Positions 25,426 to 34,831 of a stretch of DNA of 64,000 nucleotides are shown here, piece after piece. The stretch lies in contig CBDDKB010000002.1 in NCBI GenBank assembly GCA_965229935.1, forward strand, positions 372,001 through 436,000, in the 5' to 3' direction. Below the pieces are notes generated by a model. It ran no database searches and had not been told where the DNA came from. It worked only from the letters and a program-made list of their open reading frames with translations. Made by a program: the position numbers and the translations under genes. Position 1 is the first letter of the stretch, and each line of letters opens with the position of its first letter. Source of the DNA: SPJN01 sp965229935 (lineage in GTDB: Bacteria > Pseudomonadota > Alphaproteobacteria > SPJN01).

Positions 25426-26769
25426 ATGCCAATGAGTAAGACTGACAATCATCGTTCACGGATGCTTTTGCGCACCGGCCTTAGCGGGCTTGCGCTGGCA
25501 TTTGCGCTTAACCTTGCGCCGGTCAGCATGAATGGGCTGACAGGTCTTGCGGGCTTGCCTGCAATTGATCAGGCCGCCGCCCAGGATAAGAAAGAACGTC
25601 GCAAGCCGCCGACCAAAAAGGCGCAAACTCTTTCCAAGAAAGTGTTTGAACGTTTGCAGAAAGCCCAGGAAGCTTTGGGTGAAGGCAAGCATGCGGAGGC
25701 TTTGGAGCATCTGAACGCGATTTTGGCCCGTGGCAGCCGCCTGAAAGAATATGAAGTTGCGGTGACCGAACAAACAATCGGTTATGTCTATGCGGATCAG
25801 GAAGATTACCGTAATGCCGCCGTTCACTTCAAAAAGGCGATTGATGTCGGTGAAAAAGGTCTGCCCGAACAGGCACAAAAGGACCTGATGTATAATCTGG
25901 GCCAGCTCTATATGGCGCTGGAAGATTATGATGCAGCCATCAAACAGCTAACCGAATGGTTCAATATTGTCGGTGATGATGCTGCGCCACGCGCCTATAT
26001 CTTGTTGGGCAATGCCTATTATCAAAAAGATAATATTGATATGGCTCGCAAGCTTGCGGAAAAGGCCATCATCAAGGGCAAGGATCGTGCCAAGGAAAAT
26101 TGGTACCGCTTCCTGCTCGCGCTTTATTTCCAGCAGGACAAATATAAGCGTGGCGAAAAATTGCTGGAAGTCATGATCACCAAGTTCCCGGATAATGGCA
26201 TTTACTGGCGTCAATTGTCAGCCGTGTCTGCGGAAAACAAGAAGGAGCGACGCTCCTTCGTGATTGCGGAATTGGCCTATCAGCAGGACATGTTGGATCG
26301 TGGTACGCAATATACCAATCTGGCCCAGCTCTATACCTATTATGACATTCCCTATATGGGTGCCAAGGTGATGGTCCGTGGCTTCAAAAAAGGTCTGATT
26401 GAAGAAACAGCAGACAATTATGAAGTGTTGGCCAACGCCTATATGGGTGCGCGTGAGCATGAGAGAGTGATCGCCCCCCTGACCAAGGCTGCCAGCCTTG
26501 CCGAGGATGGTGAGCTTTATGTCAAACTGGGGCAGGCCTATGCGTCTACAGATGATTGGGGCAAGGCAAAGGTTGCGCTTGAAAAAGCAATGGCCAAGGG
26601 TGGTTTGAAACAACCGCACAACGCTCTTAGCCTGTTGGGCAACGCCTATTACAATGAAAACCAGCTTGATAAAGCCTTGGTGACATTCAAGAAGATGGAA
26701 AAACTGGAAAAAGGCAAAAAGATTGCCCGTCAGTGGATTGCCTTCCTGGAGCGTCAGAAAAACAGCTAA
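25426..26769 (+). CDS. Exported TPR protein of the TonB operon
   Basis: This protein of about 447 residues has a signal peptide (ends near AIDQAAAQ) followed by a chain of tetratricopeptide repeats, for example ALEHLNAILARG, YRNAAVHFKKAIDVGEK, LYMALEDYDAAIKQLTEWF and VTFKKMEKLEKGKKIARQW. It is the usual last gene of DUF3450-TonB2 operons (TtpB/TPR type) and probably works in the periplasm as a scaffold. Start choice among ATG 25426, ATG 25432 and TTG 25423 is open; AAGGG spacing favours 25426. Confidence 0.9.
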   Translation: MPMSKTDNHRSRMLLRTGLSGLALAFALNLAPVSMNGLTGLAGLPAIDQAAAQDKKERRKPPTKKAQTLSKKVFERLQKAQEALGEGKHAEALEHLNAILARGSRLKEYEVAVTEQTIGYVYADQEDYRNAAVHFKKAIDVGEKGLPEQAQKDLMYNLGQLYMALEDYDAAIKQLTEWFNIVGDDAAPRAYILLGNAYYQKDNIDMARKLAEKAIIKGKDRAKENWYRFLLALYFQQDKYKRGEKLLEVMITKFPDNGIYWRQLSAVSAENKKERRSFVIAELAYQQDMLDRGTQYTNLAQLYTYYDIPYMGAKVMVRGFKKGLIEETADNYEVLANAYMGAREHERVIAPLTKAASLAEDGELYVKLGQAYASTDDWGKAKVALEKAMAKGGLKQPHNALSLLGNAYYNENQLDKALVTFKKMEKLEKGKKIARQWIAFLERQKNS

Positions 26770-26803
26770 TCAAATCAGATCATTTGATTTGATCCTTGCA
26801 TTG

Positions 26804-26836
26804 AAAAAGGGAGCTTTCGGTAAGCTCCCTTTTTTA
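26804..26836. terminator. Bidirectional terminator between the TonB operon and the BVMO cluster
   Basis: AAAAAGGGAGCTT (26804-26816) pairs with AAGCTCCCTTTTT (26822-26834) around TCGGT. T runs follow on both strands, so it can end both the TPR gene and the convergent monooxygenase gene. Confidence 0.9.
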
Positions 26837-26865
26837 TTTGGGCACTGGCCTGCAAACAATGTTGT

Positions 26866-28764
26866 TTAGGCTGTGATGGTGAACTCATCCCAATTGGGAT
26901 TCCGGCACATGGCCCAATAATCAACAATGCGCCACGGCATCACCGAATAAACCCGCCCGGCCTTATTGCGGTAATAGGTTGTCATGCCCTTATGCTGCCA
27001 GATCAGGTCTTTATGTTCCTCATCAAGGCGGGTGATATAGTCATCAAAGGCAGATTGTTTAACCTCAAATCGGCGCGCACCCTGTTCTGCCATCCCGGCA
27101 ATGGTGGCGGCGATATAGCGGGCCTGAATTTCCGCCTGTGTGATTGTGCTACCCCCATGACCCAGCCCCGTATTGGGGCCTAGCATCATCATCATGTTGG
27201 GAAAGCCGGGGACGGTCATGCCAAGATGCGCCTTGGGGTCAGTGCCGTCTGTCCATGCCTCTTCCAACCTTTGGCCGTTTTTGCCCGTGATGTTCAGTTG
27301 GCACGCCATGGCGGCCACATCAAACCCGGTGGACCAGATCAGGACATCAACTTCATGTTCGCTGCCATCATCGGTGCAAACCCCATTGTCTGTGACCTTG
27401 CTGACTGCGCCTGTCACCAGTGACACCTTCGGATTGCACAGTGCGTCGTACCAGCCATTTTCCAATAGGATACGCTTGCCAAACGGGGGATAGTCGGGAA
27501 TGCATTTTGCCAACAGGTCCAGGCGGTCCTTTAGCTTGGCCTCAATATGATTTGTCATCTCAATCCGGTGCCGTTCATTGCCACGGTTGAGGGAGCGGCT
27601 TGGATCATGCCAGTCCGGATCAATGCGCAGATAGGGCAACAGCCCATCGCCATAGCGCCACATCATGGTAAAGCGGAACCACGCATTATAAAACGGCATA
27701 TGTTCCAGCAGATATTGCGCCTCCTCCGAAATCACGTCGTGAAAGCGGTCGACTGGGCGCACCCATTGCGGTGTACGTTGAATGATCGTCAGCTTGGCAA
27801 CCTCGTCCACTATGGACGGGACGATCTGCATGGCAGATGCGCCTGTGCCGACAATGGCGACACGCTTGCCCTTAAGGTCCAGCCCATCAGGCCAACGGGC
27901 AGTGTGGAATTGCGTGCCCTTGAACCGCGCCATCCCGTCAATGTCGGGGATGCGGGGGACATTGAAATGGCCGACGCAAGAAATCAGATAGGGCGCCCTT
28001 TTAGTGGTTTGCTGCCCGTCTGGCCCTTGGGCCCTCACGACCCAAACACCCGCATCATCATCCCAATCAGCTTGGGTCACCCGCGTGTTAAAACTGATGT
28101 GATCGCGCAACGCCATCTGATTGGCAAAGCCCATTGAATAGTCGATCAGGTCAGACCGGGGCGAAAAATAGCTCGTCCAGCGATAGGGCTTGGCGTAGGA
28201 GAATGAATAGGCATGGTTTGGTGTATCGACACCGCAACCGGGATAGCGGTTATACCACCATGTGCCGCCCACTTCGGGGGCCGCTTCAATAATCTCAAAC
28301 GGAATGTTCAGCTTTTTAAGGGCAACGCCCAGCGCCATGCCGCTGATCCCCGCGCCAACGATCAGGACGGGTTGGTCAGGTGCATTCGTGGCGGTGATGG
28401 CGGAAATATCATCCAGCAGCGGGGTAAGGCCCAACTGGTCCTGCATCATGGGGCCATATTCGGGGGCAACCTCTTCGCCCAGACAATGGCTCATCATCCG
28501 GACCAACAGATCATCGTTAGGCCGGGGGATGGCAGGTGTTTTGTCGGGCCCGGACAAATAGGCATGGGCAGCTTGCTTAATCTCAGCAATCTGGTCGTCC
28601 GAAAAGCCTGCCCGTTCGTCTGATATCAGCCGCACGTCTCGTTTTGGCGCAAAGCGTGGGCTAAGCCATTTGTCATCGCCCGTCGCCTGATAAAGCGCCA
28701 TGACCAGAATCCGCATATCTGCGGCGTCTAGGATCTGGCTCAGGCTAGCGGGCGATGAACTCAT
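26866..28764 (-). CDS. Baeyer-Villiger-type flavin monooxygenase
   Basis: This 632-residue FAD/NADPH enzyme probably inserts oxygen next to a ketone to give an ester. It has the FAD motif GAGISGMALGVAL (~137-149), GGTWWYNRYPGCGVD, the BVMO fingerprint FKGTQFHTARWPD (F-x-G-x3-H-x3-W-P), the NADPH motif GTGASAMQIVPSI and DVLIWSTGFD. The ~130-residue N-terminal extension resembles 4-hydroxyacetophenone monooxygenase. It is the last gene of a probable operon with a thiolase-like gene (8 bases apart) and a serine esterase that could open the ester product. Confidence 0.9.
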   Translation of the reverse strand: MSSSPASLSQILDAADMRILVMALYQATGDDKWLSPRFAPKRDVRLISDERAGFSDDQIAEIKQAAHAYLSGPDKTPAIPRPNDDLLVRMMSHCLGEEVAPEYGPMMQDQLGLTPLLDDISAITATNAPDQPVLIVGAGISGMALGVALKKLNIPFEIIEAAPEVGGTWWYNRYPGCGVDTPNHAYSFSYAKPYRWTSYFSPRSDLIDYSMGFANQMALRDHISFNTRVTQADWDDDAGVWVVRAQGPDGQQTTKRAPYLISCVGHFNVPRIPDIDGMARFKGTQFHTARWPDGLDLKGKRVAIVGTGASAMQIVPSIVDEVAKLTIIQRTPQWVRPVDRFHDVISEEAQYLLEHMPFYNAWFRFTMMWRYGDGLLPYLRIDPDWHDPSRSLNRGNERHRIEMTNHIEAKLKDRLDLLAKCIPDYPPFGKRILLENGWYDALCNPKVSLVTGAVSKVTDNGVCTDDGSEHEVDVLIWSTGFDVAAMACQLNITGKNGQRLEEAWTDGTDPKAHLGMTVPGFPNMMMMLGPNTGLGHGGSTITQAEIQARYIAATIAGMAEQGARRFEVKQSAFDDYITRLDEEHKDLIWQHKGMTTYYRNKAGRVYSVMPWRIVDYWAMCRNPNWDEFTITA

Positions 28765-28772
28765 AATGGGGC

Positions 28773-30296
28773 CTATGCAGCGGGGGTAAAGATGTTGCGA
28801 CCGTCTTGATGCGCAACGCTGCCCGCCGCGCCCATAAAGTCGGATTGGGTCATGCGGGTCAGCAACGCCTGATCTGCATTTACCAGCGCGAGGAAGCGGG
28901 GGGCATCATCCGTTACAGCATCGCCTAGGCGGCCTATGACAATCGCAGCCTCAGCCTCGTTTGAACGGCCAAACAACACTGTATAGGTTTCGATCACGGC
29001 ATGGCCATTGGCTTCCTCAACCACTGTCGGGCGGGGCATGGCGTCGATCTTGGCCTGATAGGTGGCCGGGTCAACGCGCTGCCATTCCCCTTCAGTGGGG
29101 GTGGTTGAATAAAGTCCCGCAGCATGTTTGGTCAGATAGCCGCCATTGGCGGTCACAAGCCCCATGCTGCCCGGCTTTTCGCGCACCTTGTCCACCATCG
29201 CCGCGATTGAGTTCATGACGTAATTGTTCCCCGCCCCGCCGTGGAAAGGCAGGCCCCCGGTGACGGTCAAGCCGCGCGGGTCATCCTTGGCGATCCCCAA
29301 TTCGTCACAGGCGATTTCAACTGCAACGGGGAAGCAGGAATAAATGTCGATGAAATCAACATCATCAACGCTGATTCCAGCCATATCGAATGTCTGTTTG
29401 CCGATCTCACGAATAGCGGGGGAGGAATGGTAGTTCACCCGGTCCTGCACATTCCAGATTTCTGCGGCATCGGCACAGCCATGCAGATAGACGAAATTGT
29501 CCTCTGCGATGCCCATCTTGCGCGCCTCACCCACGCTGGTCATCAGGATCGCGGCTGACTGGTTAATCTGGTTCATAGCATTCATGAACTTGGTATAGGG
29601 CCAGCCGACATAGCGGTTTTTGTCGGTCGCGGTGGCGATTTCTTCGGCGCTGCGTTCGATGGGATACCAAGCATGGGGCGAGGTTGCCGCAACCTTGGTA
29701 AAGCCTGCAAACAGCTTGCCCAATTCCATCTGATGATCATTGATGGCGCGGCCATAATGCTGGCGCAGTGCATTTTCAAACATCGGATAGATGCTGGCGG
29801 GGGGAAAAACGCCGTGCGCCTTTTCATAATCATTTGACATGTCAACGTCCGGGAACAGATAGGTCGCATCCTCATCATCCGGTTCGTTCCAGTCGGGGGT
29901 GCCGCCTTCCTTGATGATGCGGCGGCCCGTGTCCATTGCCTCAGACCCGGCAAAGAGGACAAAGCGGTTCTGACCCTTTGTAATCGCCTCTGCATAGCGA
30001 TTGACCAGATATTGCGGTGTGTTGCCGCCATGGGGTGTCAGAAATGCCTGCGCCTTGCTGGCGCCGATACGGCGCTGAATGACAGCGGGGGAATTTTTCG
30101 TCGGCTCACGAAAGCCGCGCACGATCACCAGCGTATCAAGATCGGCCAATGCGTCTTTGGCAAGGCCCGCATCTTCTGCGGCGGCATAGGCAGCCTGTTC
30201 GATCAAATCAAGGGGGGAGGATGCTTCGGCCAGCGGTGCACCTTTTTCGGTCACCTGGCCGACGCCGACCAGAATGGGGGTATTGTCTTGGATCAT
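28773..30296 (-). CDS. Acetyl-CoA acetyltransferase-like thiolase superfamily protein
   Basis: This 507-residue protein is longer than typical thiolases (~390) because of a C-terminal extension of about 100 residues (from RPTVVEEANGHAV). The N-terminal half shows the start of the thiolase fold (TPILVGVGQVTEKG; AEDAGL), but the nucleophile-Cys motif is weak; the second half retains DIYSCFPVAVEIA and TGGLPFHGGAGNNYV. It resembles the uncharacterised acetyl-CoA acetyltransferase group found with steroid and fatty-acid catabolic genes. Acyl transfer or a non-catalytic role are both possible. Confidence 0.8.
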   Translation of the reverse strand: MIQDNTPILVGVGQVTEKGAPLAEASSPLDLIEQAAYAAAEDAGLAKDALADLDTLVIVRGFREPTKNSPAVIQRRIGASKAQAFLTPHGGNTPQYLVNRYAEAITKGQNRFVLFAGSEAMDTGRRIIKEGGTPDWNEPDDEDATYLFPDVDMSNDYEKAHGVFPPASIYPMFENALRQHYGRAINDHQMELGKLFAGFTKVAATSPHAWYPIERSAEEIATATDKNRYVGWPYTKFMNAMNQINQSAAILMTSVGEARKMGIAEDNFVYLHGCADAAEIWNVQDRVNYHSSPAIREIGKQTFDMAGISVDDVDFIDIYSCFPVAVEIACDELGIAKDDPRGLTVTGGLPFHGGAGNNYVMNSIAAMVDKVREKPGSMGLVTANGGYLTKHAAGLYSTTPTEGEWQRVDPATYQAKIDAMPRPTVVEEANGHAVIETYTVLFGRSNEAEAAIVIGRLGDAVTDDAPRFLALVNADQALLTRMTQSDFMGAAGSVAHQDGRNIFTPAA

Positions 30297-30350
30297 GGTT
30301 TGGTCCGTTAGATTGTTTCAGTTTCAATAAATGGTTCGGAAAAATAAATC

Positions 30351-31586
30351 TTAATCAAGCGGCGCGCCGATGGCGGCATAGGCGGCGTTCACTAGCGATT
30401 GGCCGCGCGTATTCAGCATCAGGCCAGCGCCCATTTGGTTCATGGTGTAACCGATGGCAAGCCCGTGGCGCGGGTCTGCCAATCCGATGGAGCCGCCCGC
30501 ACCCACATGGCCAAAGGCGCGCACGCCCATAATGGCGCTGTCTGTCATTCCAAAGCGATTATTGCGATTGTCCATTGATTTCATAAAGCCCATGGAAAAA
30601 CGTGTTGGCATATACAGTGTTTCATCACGCCCGGTAGCGGCGGAAACTTGCGTCATCCCGCGCAGGACTTTTTCGCTAACAAATGTTTTGCCGTTATATG
30701 CGCCCCCCAATGCAAAGGGCGTATAGGCCCCGGCCAACCCGCGCGCATTTGTGATGCCGTTGGCTGAGGGGATTTCGGCTTCATGAGCCTCACGGCTGTT
30801 GACGCCCGCTGCAAAGCCGCCATCATTGAACAGGAATTTGTGGGGCACACTTTCGGCATCGCTTAACGCCTTGGCGATAAAGGGCGACAGATTTTCCGGG
30901 TCAACCCCATCCAGCTTGGCAGTTTGCATCGGGGCGATGCGCGGCTCCACCTCCTCTGGCGTGCCGCAATGAAGATCAAGCCCAAGCGGGTCAGCCAAAT
31001 AGTCTTTGATGATGGTGCCGGGGGTCTTGCCTGTCACGCGGCGGATCAACTCCCCCACGGTCCATGCAAAGGTTACGGCGTGATAGCCCTGATTGCTGCC
31101 CGGTTCCCAATAGGGGGCCTGCGCTGCCAGTTGGGCGCATACCTTGTCCCAATCATAGAACAGCCCCTCAGCAACGGGGTCGCGGAACACAGGCACACCA
31201 ACCGTATGGTTCAGCATCATGCGCACAGTGGCCTGTTCTTTGCCATTCACGGCAAATTCGGGCCAGATCTCTGCAACAGGTTGGTCGGGGTCAAGCTTGC
31301 CTTCTTCGATCAGCATATGGGCGGTCAGGGCCATGACCCCTTTAGTAGACGAAAAGACGATGGAAACCGTGTCCTCTTCCCACGGAGCCTTTGTCGCAGG
31401 GTCAGCAATGCCGCCCCACAGATCAACCTTGGTATCGCCGCCATGGCGAACACAGAAGCTTGCGCCCAATTCTTCGTCTTCGTTAAAATTGGCTACGAAC
31501 TGGTCAACACAGGCTTCAAAGCCCGGCTCTACAAAGCCGCTGACTTTGCCTTTTTCGCCCAAATCTATTGCGATCTTATCGGCCAT
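30351..31586 (-). CDS. Serine beta-lactamase-like esterase (EstB type)
   Basis: This 411-residue member of the beta-lactamase/class C family has the catalytic Ser-x2-Lys in FSSTKGVMA (~70) and YHAVTFAWTVGELIRR, where the Tyr probably acts as base. A third motif lies in FGHVGAGGSIGLADP. Such proteins (EstB, LactB-like) hydrolyse esters rather than beta-lactams. No signal peptide is visible, so it is cytoplasmic. I chose ATG 31586 with GAAAGAG upstream over a longer frame to 31640. It heads the operon with the thiolase-like and BVMO genes and may hydrolyse the BVMO ester. Confidence 0.85.
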   Translation of the reverse strand: MADKIAIDLGEKGKVSGFVEPGFEACVDQFVANFNEDEELGASFCVRHGGDTKVDLWGGIADPATKAPWEEDTVSIVFSSTKGVMALTAHMLIEEGKLDPDQPVAEIWPEFAVNGKEQATVRMMLNHTVGVPVFRDPVAEGLFYDWDKVCAQLAAQAPYWEPGSNQGYHAVTFAWTVGELIRRVTGKTPGTIIKDYLADPLGLDLHCGTPEEVEPRIAPMQTAKLDGVDPENLSPFIAKALSDAESVPHKFLFNDGGFAAGVNSREAHEAEIPSANGITNARGLAGAYTPFALGGAYNGKTFVSEKVLRGMTQVSAATGRDETLYMPTRFSMGFMKSMDNRNNRFGMTDSAIMGVRAFGHVGAGGSIGLADPRHGLAIGYTMNQMGAGLMLNTRGQSLVNAAYAAIGAPLD

Positions 31587-31764
31587 ATTATGCTCTTTCT
31601 TAATGAGTGAATTTCGATGGCCGCAGTATGGTGTCCGCAAAGGTTAGACGCAAGCGGCAGACGCAAACAGGTGGGCGATTTTTTGTCAAATTCCGCTGCC
31701 ACCCGCGCGCGCCTGTGATATGGTCCTGCCCATACTAAGATGATCAAAAAAGGGTAGATATTTC

Positions 31765-33339
31765 ATGAGCATGAGCGTGACCATGACTGGGGCAGATCTT
31801 TTGTTGCAAAGCCTGCATGGCATGGGGGTTGAGGCGTGTTTTGCCAATCCCGGTACGTCTGAAATGCAATTGGTGACTGCGATCGACCGAATTGACGGGA
31901 TGCGGTCGGTTTTGGCCCTGTTTGAAGGGGTCGCAACAGGCGCCGCAGACGGCTATGCCCGGATTGCGGGCAAGCCTGCCGCCACCTTGCTGCATTTGGG
32001 CCCCGGCGTCGGAAACGGCTGGGCCAACCTTCATAATGCGCGCCGGGCAGGGGTGCCGCTGATTAATCTGATTGGTGACCATGCGGTAGATCATTTGGCG
32101 CTTGATGCGCCCTTGACCTCAGACCTTGATGGGGTTGCGGGCAGCGTCTCCCACACGCTGATCAGGGCAGATAGCGCGGCAGGCTTGGGCGATGCCGCAG
32201 CGCAGGCCTATGCCGCAGCGATGACACCGCCCGGTCAGATCACGTCACTTGTATTGCCCGCCGACCTTGCCTGGACTGAGGTTGAGGGGGCGTCCCTTGC
32301 TCCCATGCCGCCCTTGCCCGCGCCAAAAGCGGTTGAGGATAAGGCGATAGATCAGGCCGTCACCGCACTGAAGGCAAGCGGACGGCGGGTCATATTGATC
32401 GGCAGCCCCGTCACGGGGGATGAGGCAAAGCTCGCCAAATTGGGTCTGATCGCACAGGCGACGGGCGCAGAAATTATTGCCGATACATTTGTGACTAAAA
32501 CTGCGCGCGGTGCCGGGCGTGTGCCCATTGGCAAGTTGCAATATTTCGCCGAAATGGCGCTTGAACAGCTCAACGGCACTGAACAGATGATCGTGCTGGG
32601 CACGAAAGCCCCGGTGTCATTCTTTGCCTACCCGAATGTGTCGAGCTGTTTGGTGCCAGAAGGGTGCGCCGTCACAGATTTGGCGCGGCCCGAACAGGAT
32701 GTGGATATGGCGATTGATGGCCTATTGTCCGGTTTGGGGATCGATGCGTCCGCCGCGCCCTCAATTGCTGAACGGGTGATGCCCGATGCACCTGAAGGGG
32801 CGCTTGATGCCGTCAAGTGCTGGCAATCTATCGGGCGGCATATGCCGGACAATGCCATCCTGTCTGAAGAGGCTGCCACCAGCTCCTTCGGGGCGGAGGC
32901 GTTTTTGCCGACCGCTGCCCCCTTTGATCATTTGCAGTTGACCGGCGGGTCTATTGGACAGGGCTTGCCCGTGGCTGTTGGTGCCGCTGTTGCAGGGCCT
33001 GACCGCAAGACAATTTGTGCCCATGGCGATGGTGGGGCAATGTACACAATCCAAAGCCTGTGGACTATGGCGCGCGAAAATCTGGATGTGGTAACAGTGA
33101 TATTCGCCAACCGATCCTACGCTATTTTGAATGTGGAACTTGGCCGCGTTGGCGCGGGCAATCCGGGGCGCAAGGCGCTCGACATGTTGGACATCAGCCG
33201 CCCCGATCTTGATTTTACCCAGATCGCCAAAGGCATGGGGGTTGAGGCAGCCAAGGCCACAACAGGTGAAGAATTTGAAGATCTGATGAAGGCGGCGTGC
33301 AACAGGCGCGGCCCCTTCCTGATCGAAGCAGTTATTTAA
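31765..33339 (+). CDS. Thiamine-diphosphate enzyme (acetolactate synthase-like / benzoylformate decarboxylase-like)
   Basis: This 524-residue ThDP enzyme has the catalytic Glu in FANPGTSEMQLV (~25-36), a central domain and the ThDP/Mg motif GDGGAMYTIQSLWT...FANRSYAILN. An ilvB role is not supported: no small subunit gene follows and the FAD-domain signature is weak. A 2-ketoacid decarboxylase or lyase activity is more likely. AAGGGTAG lies about 8 bases before the ATG. It is divergent to the esterase gene and is followed by a GST gene 20 bases later. Confidence 0.83.
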   Translation: MSMSVTMTGADLLLQSLHGMGVEACFANPGTSEMQLVTAIDRIDGMRSVLALFEGVATGAADGYARIAGKPAATLLHLGPGVGNGWANLHNARRAGVPLINLIGDHAVDHLALDAPLTSDLDGVAGSVSHTLIRADSAAGLGDAAAQAYAAAMTPPGQITSLVLPADLAWTEVEGASLAPMPPLPAPKAVEDKAIDQAVTALKASGRRVILIGSPVTGDEAKLAKLGLIAQATGAEIIADTFVTKTARGAGRVPIGKLQYFAEMALEQLNGTEQMIVLGTKAPVSFFAYPNVSSCLVPEGCAVTDLARPEQDVDMAIDGLLSGLGIDASAAPSIAERVMPDAPEGALDAVKCWQSIGRHMPDNAILSEEAATSSFGAEAFLPTAAPFDHLQLTGGSIGQGLPVAVGAAVAGPDRKTICAHGDGGAMYTIQSLWTMARENLDVVTVIFANRSYAILNVELGRVGAGNPGRKALDMLDISRPDLDFTQIAKGMGVEAAKATTGEEFEDLMKAACNRRGPFLIEAVI

Positions 33340-33359
33340 TCAAAGAACAGGAGAGTGTG

Positions 33360-34013
33360 ATGACACTGACAATTTATGGGATGAGCGGCAGCCCCTTTGT
33401 GCGCAAGGCATTGATCGTGGCGGAAGAAGCGGGCGTTGATTGCGCGTTGGAGGTGGTCAATGTATTCGCCGCCCCGGACTGGTATGTCGAACAAAACCCG
33501 CTAAAGCGGATGCCGCTTGCCAAACTGAACGAAACCTACATTCCTGATTCATCGGCAATTTGCGGCGCCATCAGCCGCCTTGCCCCCGATAGTGATCTGT
33601 TCCCCAAGGATGCGGAAAGCTATGGCCGGGCGCTGTGGATCGAAGAATATGCGGATTCAGATGTGGCGGCGAAAATCGGCCTTGGTATCTTCCGTCCCAT
33701 CATCTTTGCACCGATGAGCGGCAAGGAACCTGATGTGGCAACAGCTGACAAGACAATGACGGAAGTCTTGCCCCCGATCTTTGATTATTTTGAGGCGCAG
33801 TTAAATGGCGGTCTGCATTTTGTTGGCGACAGTTTCACCATCGCCGATGTGTCTGTCCTGTGTCAGATGATCAATCTGCGTCACGCGGGCTATACCCCTG
33901 ATGCGGAAAAATGGCCGGGCCTTTCTAAATTTATTGAGACGCATTCAGCGCGCCCTATTGTGCGCAAGTGGATTGATGCTGATAAGCCTGTCTTCAAAAC
34001 CTCAATCGCTTAG
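33360..34013 (+). CDS. Glutathione S-transferase family protein
   Basis: This 217-residue protein has an N-terminal thioredoxin-like domain (LTIYGMSGSPFVRKALIVAE, with Ser/Tyr candidates for glutathione activation; LPLA/PDSSAIC region binding glutathione) and an all-helical C-terminal domain (FTIADVSVLCQMINLRHAG). AGGAGA lies 6 bases before the ATG at 33360. It follows the ThDP gene closely, suggesting joint expression; the substrate is unknown. Confidence 0.88.
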   Translation: MTLTIYGMSGSPFVRKALIVAEEAGVDCALEVVNVFAAPDWYVEQNPLKRMPLAKLNETYIPDSSAICGAISRLAPDSDLFPKDAESYGRALWIEEYADSDVAAKIGLGIFRPIIFAPMSGKEPDVATADKTMTEVLPPIFDYFEAQLNGGLHFVGDSFTIADVSVLCQMINLRHAGYTPDAEKWPGLSKFIETHSARPIVRKWIDADKPVFKTSIA

Positions 34014-34027
34014 CAGAACTCACGGCA

Positions 34028-34049
34028 GTAGCCTGCGGATGCAGGCTAC
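34028..34049. repeat. Perfect intergenic hairpin
   Basis: GTAGCCTGC-GGAT-GCAGGCTAC is a 9-bp perfect stem between the GST and dienelactone-hydrolase genes. It is followed by a second stem, GGCGC...GCGCC (about 34062-34081), and by no T run. It may be a transcript-stabilising element. Confidence 0.6.
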
Positions 34050-34141
34050 GCCTCCGTTATGGCGCGCAAAAAGTTGCGCCCCGAAACCAACATCTCAGTC
34101 GCCTAGTAGCTGTTATTTTTAATTAGTAAGGATTTTCCAAT

Positions 34142-34831
34142 ATGCGTGGAACAATGGTCAGCTTGACCGCTGCTGACGGTCATGAATTCAAGGCCTATGA
34201 AACAGGCCCAGCAGATGGTGTGCCAGTTAAGGGTGGGCTGGTGCTGGTGCAGGAAATATTCGGCGTCACCGATCATATCAAGCAATTATGCGACAGCTTT
34301 GCCGATGAAGGGTATCGGGTTCTGTCGCCACAGCTTTATGATCGCGACACACGCGATTATCAAACAGGCTATACGGCAGAGGATGTGCAGAACGCCATCG
34401 CCATGCGCGCCCGTATTGACTATGACGACACGGTGCTTGATGTGCAGGCCAGTGTTGATGCGTTGCAGGGGGCGGGGCCCGTCTTTTGCACCGGGTTCTG
34501 CTATGGCGGGTCTGTTACCTGGGTTGCCGCTGCGCGGGTCAGCGGCTTGGCCGCCTGTGCCGGCTATTATGGTGGGCAGATCAAGCAGTTCATCGAGCTA
34601 GAGCCCAAATGCCCTACCATGCTGCATTTCGGTGCGCGCGATGCCTCAATCCCAGAAGAAGATGTGGAGCAGATCCGCGCCATGCATCCTGATGTGATCA
34701 TTCATATGTATGATGCTGATCATGGCTTCCAGTCAGATCGGCCGCAACATTATGATGAAGCAGCGGCAAAACAGGCGCGGGACCGTACCTTTGCCCATTT
34801 TGCCGCCGCCGCTGCTGCCACGTCAGCTTAA
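34142..34831 (+). CDS. Dienelactone hydrolase family protein
   Basis: This 229-residue alpha/beta hydrolase carries the family's cysteine nucleophile in CTGFCYGGSVTW (G-x-C-x-G-G, ~115-126), the conserved QEIFGV segment, and the catalytic His in DADHGF (~199-204). The Asp is probably in FGARDASIP. It probably opens a lactone or ester; whether dienelactone itself is the substrate is unknown. The stop overlaps the stop of the convergent desaturase gene. Confidence 0.88.
   Translation: MRGTMVSLTAADGHEFKAYETGPADGVPVKGGLVLVQEIFGVTDHIKQLCDSFADEGYRVLSPQLYDRDTRDYQTGYTAEDVQNAIAMRARIDYDDTVLDVQASVDALQGAGPVFCTGFCYGGSVTWVAAARVSGLAACAGYYGGQIKQFIELEPKCPTMLHFGARDASIPEEDVEQIRAMHPDVIIHMYDADHGFQSDRPQHYDEAAAKQARDRTFAHFAAAAAATSA

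Noticed and set aside
31765..33339. ilvB, acetolactate synthase catalytic subunit
   Set aside because: No regulatory subunit gene follows and the FAD-binding pattern of true synthases is weak, so only a general ThDP-enzyme call is supported.
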